DNA of 11,584 nt from Bacillota bacterium. Lineage in GTDB: Bacteria; Bacillota; Clostridia; Lachnospirales; Lachnospiraceae. The stretch spans positions 1 through 11,584 of the forward strand of contig JAEZRJ010000073.1 of NCBI GenBank assembly GCA_023412855.1. The letters are read 5' to 3'. The notes under the pieces were generated by a model, which was not told the origin of the DNA, made no database searches, and saw only the letters and a program-made list of their open reading frames with translations. How positions within the stretch are numbered: position 1 is the first letter of the stretch; each line of letters begins with the position of its first letter. A program made the position numbers and the translations under genes. Below, one piece after another: positions 6,978-11,584 of the stretch.

Positions 6978-8030
6978 TTAATCCACATCTACTTTCTGGA
7001 AGATTTCTGCAGCAAATGCATCCGCATCCTCCGTCTTTAAGTAGCCGATATTTTTAAGCTCCGTTACAAAGTACTTCACGTCCTCTTCTATTTTGGCCGT
7101 TCCGTTCGCTCTGTCCTCAACAGAGGGATAGGTATAACTTACGATAAGCTCCTGCGCCAGTTCCTTATCGTCAATAGCCGAATACTTCTTATCCGAAATA
7201 ATATCTACCGCCTCCTTCGGATTCTTCGCAATCCAATCCTGAGCCTTCCTGTAAGCTTTTAGCAGTGCCGCAATTTCGTCAGGGTTTTCCTCGAGCACCT
7301 TGGAAGATGCATAAAGGAAGCAGCAATACTTTCCGGCAAAGACAGGATCTGTGGAAAGGTCGAACACTACCCGGTATTCCCCGCTCTTTTCCGCGATGGA
7401 ACCCAGCGGATCCCAAAGAGCCGCTACATCTATCTCTCCGGTCTTTACCGCCTCTAACTCCAGATTACCGTCGGAGAATGGCAGAAAGGTCACATCGCCG
7501 TCTTGCGGATCTGCAGAAATTCCTGCTTTTTCCAGCCATACGCTGGCAACCTGATGAGGGGTTCCTCCAATTTCGTCAACGCCGATTTTCTTTCCTGCGA
7601 AGTCCTCCACGGTCTGTATGGGAGAGTCGTTAGGAACCACGAATTTAATACATCCGTAATGAAGCCCGTCGACCACCTTCACCTTCACCCCTTCCTCGAT
7701 GGAGGGGAAGAACTGGAAGTCTCCGTTTACTATAGGAATCGTTCCGTTATTAAGCCCGATTTTCCGCGTTTCGGTATCGGCAGAAATTAGATTTACGTCG
7801 AAGCCCTCCTCCGCAAAAAATCCTTTTTCATAGGCAATATAAATTGGTGCACCGCAAAGCGCTCCATCTTTGCCGGGAATATCTATCTTCCCATATTTGT
7901 AATCCGTCTTTGCCGTCTCTGCAGATGCGGACGCTTCTGTCACCGCCGCCTCCTTCGCTCCGCAAGCGGTAAGTCCCAGTGCACCGGCTAAAATAAGTGA
8001 AACAACAACACTGCTTTTCTTTCCTATCAT
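6978..8030 (-). CDS. ABC importer substrate-binding lipoprotein (SsuA/NMT1-like)
   Basis: This 350-residue secreted lipoprotein has a basic N-end, a hydrophobic stretch and the lipobox LTAC with Cys23 as the lipid-modified residue. A Ser/Thr/Ala-rich tether leads to a periplasmic-binding-protein type 2 fold of the nitrate/sulfonate/taurine class: APIYIAYEKGFFAEEGFDV (about 61-79), DFAGKKIGV and KTGEIDVAALWDP. It captures the ligand outside the membrane and delivers it to the permease encoded next. The mature part has four further cysteines (59, 127, 236, 237); Cys59 lies in the first ligand loop position. This is unusual for an exported binding protein and could relate to a sulfur or metal-thiolate ligand, or to disulfides. 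The start at ATG 8030 is supported by GGAGGG 7 bases upstream. The gap to metY is only 17 bases. The substrate is not known; alkyl thioethers or sulfonates are plausible from context. Confidence 0.92.
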   Translation of the reverse strand: MIGKKSSVVVSLILAGALGLTACGAKEAAVTEASASAETAKTDYKYGKIDIPGKDGALCGAPIYIAYEKGFFAEEGFDVNLISADTETRKIGLNNGTIPIVNGDFQFFPSIEEGVKVKVVDGLHYGCIKFVVPNDSPIQTVEDFAGKKIGVDEIGGTPHQVASVWLEKAGISADPQDGDVTFLPFSDGNLELEAVKTGEIDVAALWDPLGSIAEKSGEYRVVFDLSTDPVFAGKYCCFLYASSKVLEENPDEIAALLKAYRKAQDWIAKNPKEAVDIISDKKYSAIDDKELAQELIVSYTYPSVEDRANGTAKIEEDVKYFVTELKNIGYLKTEDADAFAAEIFQKVDVD

Positions 8031-8047
8031 CCTTTTTCCCTCCGTGG

Positions 8048-9370
8048 CTAATTTATGGAAAATGCTTTTTGGAACGCCTGCTCCAAATCAGCAATCAAAT
8101 CATCAGAATCCTCTAATCCCGCTGAAATACGGATCAGATTTTCCGGTATGTCGGCAGCCGCCTTCTCCTGCTCATCAAGTTCCCCATGGGTAGTCTGCGG
8201 GGAATTAACGATCAGCGATCTTGCATCACCGATATTCACATGGTAATGGAACAGCTCGACCGCATTCAAAAAGGCTTCCTTCTGCTTCTCATTTCCTTTG
8301 AAACCAAAGGAAAGAAGTCCTCCCGCTCCCTTCTCAAAGTCCCGCTTATAAAGCTGATGATAAGGGCTTTCTTCCAGCGCCGGATACCTTACCCACTCCA
8401 CTCCCTCATGGGAGGATAAGTATAATGCCAGCTTATGCGCGTTCTCCGACTGCTTGGAGAGGCGCTCCGAAAGCGTTTCGAGACCAACGATGGAAAGATA
8501 CGCATCGAAGGGGGAAAGTGCTGCCCCGAAGTAATTCAGGTAATTAAATCGTATTCTTGAAGTAAAGGGTGCTTCCGGAAATACCTCCAGGAAGTTTCTG
8601 TATGTACCGTTCTCGTCTCTGAGGGTATAATATTTTTCAGAAAATTGCGGGAACTTTTCTGTTTTGTAATCGAATGTTCCGCTTTCCAGAATGAGGCCTG
8701 CAATGAGGTTTCCATGTCCGCTCAAGCCCTTGGTAGCGGAGTATACAACGATATCTGCGCCGTGTGCAAAAGGATGATACAGATACGGAGTCGCCACCGT
8801 ATTGTCCACCACTACCGGAATACCGTGTTCGTGCGCCACCTTGGATATAGCATCAAGGTCAAGCAGTACCGTATTCGGATTACTGATGCTCTCGATATAG
8901 ATAGCCTTTGTATCGGGCCCTATTTCTTCTCCCAGCTTCTCGGGATGCTCCAGGTTCTCAGCGATATCGAAGTGAATACCGAATTTGGGATAAATTTTCT
9001 TAAAGCTGTCGGCACTGCCTCCATATAAGAAGGGAGAAGTCAGTATTCTTCCGCCCCCCTCTGCAAGGTTAAGCAGCGTGTAGCTGATAGCAGCCATCCC
9101 CGAAGCCACGCCGATGGATGCAGCAGCTCCTTCCAGCACCCGCACTCGCTCCTCTAACACCGCTACCGTAGGATTTCCTACACGGGTATATAGGAATCCC
9201 TGTTCTTTAAAGCTGAATAAGTTTTTCGCATTCTCCACATCTCGAAAGTCATAAGACGCAGTCTGGTAAATAGGCGGTGATACCGCATATTTGTGATCCT
9301 TCGGCTCATATCCCGCTCTGACCTTCTGGGTGTCAAACCGGTACGGGGCCTTTTTCGTTTCCTCTGACAT
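8048..9370 (-). CDS. metY: O-acetylhomoserine sulfhydrylase (MetY-type, PLP-dependent)
   Basis: This 440-residue cytoplasmic enzyme of the Cys/Met-metabolism PLP family combines O-acetylhomoserine with sulfide to give homocysteine, or with methanethiol to give methionine. Visible features are YTRVGNPT (61-68, phosphate contacts from the neighbouring subunit), GMAA (91-94), VDNTVATPYL with Asp189 contacting the PLP nitrogen, and SATKG with the PLP lysine at Lys214. The C-terminal part GDARSLIVNSPQTTH and LIRISAGLED is typical of MetY rather than MetB/MetC. The length fits MetY (about 430). The start is ATG 9370, with AAGGAG (9378-9383) 7 bases away; an in-frame ATG at 9403 has no site. Lying between the NifB-like and transporter genes, it probably uses the thiol released by the nitrogenase-like reductase. 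Specificity for methanethiol over sulfide is inference. Confidence 0.93.
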   Translation of the reverse strand: MSEETKKAPYRFDTQKVRAGYEPKDHKYAVSPPIYQTASYDFRDVENAKNLFSFKEQGFLYTRVGNPTVAVLEERVRVLEGAAASIGVASGMAAISYTLLNLAEGGGRILTSPFLYGGSADSFKKIYPKFGIHFDIAENLEHPEKLGEEIGPDTKAIYIESISNPNTVLLDLDAISKVAHEHGIPVVVDNTVATPYLYHPFAHGADIVVYSATKGLSGHGNLIAGLILESGTFDYKTEKFPQFSEKYYTLRDENGTYRNFLEVFPEAPFTSRIRFNYLNYFGAALSPFDAYLSIVGLETLSERLSKQSENAHKLALYLSSHEGVEWVRYPALEESPYHQLYKRDFEKGAGGLLSFGFKGNEKQKEAFLNAVELFHYHVNIGDARSLIVNSPQTTHGELDEQEKAAADIPENLIRISAGLEDSDDLIADLEQAFQKAFSIN

Positions 9371-9432
9371 AACATTTCTCCTTTTCTTTTTAAAGTGCTG
9401 CAACAGTCCGGAATACTACACTCACATTCCAT
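9371..9432 (-). promoter_or_regulatory. Leader before metY with a possible Cys-rich upstream reading frame
   Basis: The 105-base gap between the NifB-like gene and metY is the longest inside the operon. An ATG at 9432, preceded by AGGGGG at good spacing, opens a frame starting MECECSIPDCCS. Four of its first eleven codons are Cys, just before a sulfur-assimilation gene. The frame differs from metY and continues into it to 9178, where it no longer looks like a protein. It may be a Cys-sensing leader frame or chance. Confidence 0.2.
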
Positions 9433-9471
9433 ATGCCACCACCCCCTTTCCTGAAATGCGTCCTATGATCA

Positions 9472-9489
9472 TTTCTCAACCGTGAGAAA
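9472..9489 (-). repeat. Short hairpin at the NifB-like stop codon
   Basis: TTTCTCA (9472-9478) and TGAGAAA (9483-9489) form a 7-bp stem with a 4-base loop that spans the stop codon of the NifB-like gene. No T-run follows on the minus strand, so it is not a standard terminator. It might affect transcript stability or be chance. Confidence 0.35.
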
Positions 9490-10351
9490 ATGTGTTTTCC
9501 TGCACAACGGGCCTTATATAGATCAGTTTGGAGAAATCTTCCCCTCCGGGTATGCCGGCCGCATCGGCGCGGCATCTTTGGCAATGACGGAATACATTGA
9601 TATATTGCTCCGCCCGGCCTCTGACCTCACTAAGCAATCTACAGTCAGGAGCCGAACACCAATCCAACTCGTGCTGGGGAATGAGCGGAATGATATTGTA
9701 AATTTTTGCACCCGCTTCCGAAACCGTTTTAGCTACCGTTTCCACGTGATCCGCATTGATTTCCGGTATGAGCACCGTGTTCACCTTCACCGTAACTCCC
9801 GCATCCGAAACTGCCTTAATGCCGCTAAGCTGATTGCGGATCAATATTTCGGCTGCCTCCAATCCTTCATATCTTTTTCCTTTATATGTGATTCCCCCGC
9901 AAATCTGTGCCTGAATTGCCGGATCCACCGCATTGACCGTAACGGTAAGGGAATCGATTCCTACGTCGATAATATCCTGCTGATATTCCGGCAGGAGAAG
10001 ACCGTTGGTACTCATGCACTTGATAATATCGGGGAATTCCTTTTTAATCAGCCGGAAGGTTTCCAGTGCATATGGGGTAGCCAAGGTGTCTCCGGGACCT
10101 GCCACTCCTGCCACCGTAATGTCAGGACATAGTTCTACCGCCTTTCGCACCACCTCTACGGCTTCTTCGGGGGTAATGATCGTTGCTGCCACTCCTGGAC
10201 GGACATCCACATCATTAATCTTCCTGTCGCAGAAACGGCAAAGAATGTTACACCCCGGAGAAACCGGAAGGTGTACTCTGCCTTTATTTACTTTTGCACC
10301 CACCGCAAAGCAGGGATGCGCTGCAGCTAATTCCTCGAAGCTCTTTGCCAT
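9476..10351 (-). CDS. NifB-like radical SAM cofactor-maturation protein (MarB-like)
   Basis: This 291-residue protein resembles the radical SAM core of NifB, which fuses two 4Fe-4S clusters and inserts a carbide to build the 8Fe-9S precursor of nitrogenase cofactors. It has HPCF at 12-15, HLPVSPGCNILCRFC with the SAM-cluster cysteines 34, 38 and 41, VAGPGDTLATPYALETF, and the C-terminal CQRCRADAAG with Cys257 and Cys260. These outer HPCF and CxxCRADA elements hold the auxiliary clusters in NifB and set it apart from other radical SAM proteins. It lacks the fused NifX-like tail found in many NifB proteins; that domain is encoded by the preceding gene, 4 bases away. GAGAGGTG precedes ATG 10351. 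A NifB homologue argues that the component 1 here carries a complex Fe-S cofactor, unlike the chlorophyll and F430 reductases. Confidence 0.92.
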   Translation of the reverse strand: MAKSFEELAAAHPCFAVGAKVNKGRVHLPVSPGCNILCRFCDRKINDVDVRPGVAATIITPEEAVEVVRKAVELCPDITVAGVAGPGDTLATPYALETFRLIKKEFPDIIKCMSTNGLLLPEYQQDIIDVGIDSLTVTVNAVDPAIQAQICGGITYKGKRYEGLEAAEILIRNQLSGIKAVSDAGVTVKVNTVLIPEINADHVETVAKTVSEAGAKIYNIIPLIPQHELDWCSAPDCRLLSEVRGRAEQYINVFRHCQRCRADAAGIPGGEDFSKLIYIRPVVQENTFSHG

Positions 10352-10355
10352 ATTC

Positions 10356-10685
10356 TCACCTCTCTTCCAACAAACCTTCTTTTAAAAGCTTATCTGAAAT
10401 TTCTTTCACGGGACCGTATGCCTCAAATACCCGTTTCCCATGACTTATCATAAATGCAGCGGCCCCCTGACCGATTTTCACAACGAAAATGGCATCGCAG
10501 TCGTTAAGTGCCTTCAGCAAATGTTCAAAACCACCCTCGCAGTTGCCTCGGCAATAGCTTTCTGTCCGACGGGCTTCTACGAATTCACATGCTTCCTCCT
10601 TTAAGTCAAAAATCTGAAAATAGCGGGCACTTCCAAAATGCTGATCCACCCAAGTGCCGTCAGTACTGGCAAAAGCAATTCTCAT
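10356..10685 (-). CDS. NifX/NifB-C-terminal-type dinitrogenase cofactor-binding protein
   Basis: This 109-residue protein has the dinitrogenase iron-molybdenum cofactor biosynthesis fold: MRIAFASTDGTWVDQHFGSA at the start, an alternating core with a short Cys pair (CRGNCEGG, about 45-52), and IFVVKIGQGAAAFMISHGKRVFEAYG near the end. Family members (NifX, NafY, NifY and the NifB tail) bind or carry Fe-S cofactor intermediates. Together with the NifB-like gene 4 bases downstream it makes a split version of the fused NifB. I place the start at ATG 10685, with GGGAG 5 bases upstream. The alternative ATG 10697 would have its ribosome site inside the hairpin at 10700-10715, and the family begins at MRIAFA. 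Confidence 0.88.
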   Translation of the reverse strand: MRIAFASTDGTWVDQHFGSARYFQIFDLKEEACEFVEARRTESYCRGNCEGGFEHLLKALNDCDAIFVVKIGQGAAAFMISHGKRVFEAYGPVKEISDKLLKEGLLEER

Positions 10686-10699
10686 CTTTGCTCCCATCT

Positions 10700-10753
10700 G
10701 CCCGCTTTAGCGGGCGTACAAATCAAGGATGTTGAAAGTACATTTCTTTCAAC
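10700..10753 (-). repeat. Two intergenic hairpins between component 1 and the NifX-like gene
   Basis: Two perfect inverted repeats lie in the gap. GTTGAAAG (10731-10738) pairs with CTTTCAAC (10746-10753) around a 7-base loop. GCCCGC (10700-10705) pairs with GCGGGC (10710-10715) around a 4-base loop. Neither is followed by a T-run on the minus strand, so they are not standard terminators. The placement, directly after the structural subunit gene and before the accessory genes, suggests transcript processing or protection that keeps subunit mRNA more abundant than the rest. Confidence 0.55.
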
Positions 10754-10764
10754 TTTCTTTCTCC

Positions 10765-11584
10765 TTACCGATACGTTGACAGTACCCTGTCATAAATATC
10801 TTCAATGACTCTGAGACCGCCGGAGAAGCCTGCGTAATTTGTCGTAAGCACAAGCCGGTACGGCGTAGGCACTGCTGCAGACAGAAAATCATAGTCCTTT
10901 TCCCTCGCAAGCTCCTTATCCCATCCGCTTCCTATGATCAAGCCTCTTCCCTGATGGCTTAGGGCGCGTATCGCATCCTGAACCTTACCTGCATCCGGTT
11001 CGAAGGTGAGCGGAATCTCACGTTTCTCCGAAGTACTTCTAAGCTCCGTCACTATCTGTTCCTTGAACTTTTCGGGTGTGTTATCCGTAATAAACTGCTC
11101 CTTAGGAACAATACCGACCTCATGGAGCAAGAATTTGGAAAGTCCCACCACATATCCTGCATCGTGCAAAATATGTACATGGTTCGGAAGTCCATAGCGG
11201 AATTCCAGCAGGAAAGTGGCAAGATTATCGATTTCCTCATAATAGGCCTCTCTCTCCTTCTTTATGAACTTCTCCGCCTCCTCATCATCTATCTGTGTAT
11301 CCTGCCCCTTTGCGAAGTCAATGACCTGACGCAGGAAACGCTCCGTTTCATTGGCTCCTATCGGTATGTTTGGAAAGCGCGTAAAGGGCTGTTCATATAT
11401 ATCTTCCAAATGCTCTACAATGGGAAGTCCGTACCAGGGCGACACAAGAATGTTGAAATTCGCTCTGGGAATCCTCTTCCATTCCTCCACCCCCTCAGAC
11501 TGCGGTCCGAAAAGAATATGTACCTTTAATCCAATCCCCTCCAAAAGTCTCTTATATTCTCTCAAATTCCCTTTCCAGAAAGGG
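10765..11584 (-). CDS. Nitrogenase-like component 1 subunit, NifK/beta-like, 5' end outside window
   Basis: About 272 C-terminal residues are visible; the frame stays open to the window edge (PFWKGNLREYKRLLEGIG), so the internal TTG at 11565 is not the start. The piece has the layout of the oxidoreductase/nitrogenase component 1 fold: FWKGNLREYKRLLE (the cofactor-fold helix), SPWYGLPIVEHLE, FPNIPIGANETERFLRQV, ILHDAGYVVGLSKFL, IIGSGWDKELARE, VPTPYRLVLTTNYAGFSGG and LRVIEDIYDRVLS at the end. It contains no cysteine at all. The alpha subunit of nitrogenase has its cofactor Cys about 215 residues from its end, so this argues for the beta-like partner, whose cluster cysteines would be in the missing N-terminal half. 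An alpha-like gene is expected just upstream. With the NifH-like protein it would form the catalytic complex. Which reductase this is (Mar, another group IV type, or true nitrogenase) cannot be told from this part. Confidence 0.88.
   Translation of the reverse strand, partial: PFWKGNLREYKRLLEGIGLKVHILFGPQSEGVEEWKRIPRANFNILVSPWYGLPIVEHLEDIYEQPFTRFPNIPIGANETERFLRQVIDFAKGQDTQIDDEEAEKFIKKEREAYYEEIDNLATFLLEFRYGLPNHVHILHDAGYVVGLSKFLLHEVGIVPKEQFITDNTPEKFKEQIVTELRSTSEKREIPLTFEPDAGKVQDAIRALSHQGRGLIIGSGWDKELAREKDYDFLSAAVPTPYRLVLTTNYAGFSGGLRVIEDIYDRVLSTYR

Noticed and set aside
9371..9403. 11-residue N-terminal extension of MetY
   Set aside because: It would run through the AAGGAG site that serves ATG 9370, and its own ATG has no ribosome site.
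9482..10132. 216-codon plus-strand open frame opposite the NifB-like gene
   Set aside because: It lies wholly antisense to a gene with clear family motifs, has no recognisable domain and follows from the codon pattern of the minus-strand gene.
4198..11584. Reading the operon as a true nitrogen-fixation cluster
   Set aside because: No nifE, nifN or nifV is visible and the operon carries MetY and a sulfonate-type importer. It is not excluded, because the upstream genes lie outside the window.

Overview
The window looks like a piece of a Firmicutes chromosome, most likely class Clostridia and perhaps Lachnospiraceae. The evidence is purine-rich AGGAGG-type ribosome binding sites before almost every gene, occasional GTG and TTG starts, moderate GC content, a DUF4250 protein and a lipoprotein-type binding protein. 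Family-level placement is inference. Every gene I can support is on the minus strand, so the window is read from right to left. No tRNA, rRNA, CRISPR array or insertion sequence was seen.

Right part (11584 down to about 4141): one long co-directional operon. It begins outside the window. In transcription order it holds a nitrogenase-like component 1 subunit (NifK-like, 5' end missing), a small NifX/NifB-C-terminal-type cofactor protein, a NifB-like radical SAM protein, an O-acetylhomoserine sulfhydrylase (MetY type), a SsuABC/TauABC-like ABC importer (lipoprotein, permease, ATPase) and a NifH-like iron protein. A hairpin with a T-run follows the last gene. The combination of a nitrogenase-like reductase, a NifB-type cofactor maker, a sulfhydrylase and an organosulfur-type importer fits a sulfur-salvage system of the methylthio-alkane reductase (Mar) kind better than nitrogen fixation. 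In that model the importer brings in a small organic sulfur compound, the reductase cleaves a C-S bond to release a thiol such as methanethiol, and MetY joins the thiol to O-acetylhomoserine to make methionine. The substrate is inferred, not shown.

Middle (about 4140 down to 2241): a short DUF4250 protein overlaps the start of a 2Fe-2S plus ASKHA-ATPase protein of the RACo/RACE (DUF4445) type, an ATP-dependent low-potential reductase family that normally reactivates corrinoid proteins. No corrinoid protein is visible nearby.

Left part (2251 down to 1): a good sigma-A-type promoter precedes a two-gene unit, a V4R-domain sensor and a cytoplasmic PAS/GGDEF diguanylate cyclase with intact active and inhibitory sites. 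The 5' part of a membrane-anchored polysaccharide deacetylase follows and runs off the left edge.

Gaps over about 200 bases: only 3907-4197, which holds the operon terminator, a possible second weak hairpin and a possible promoter.
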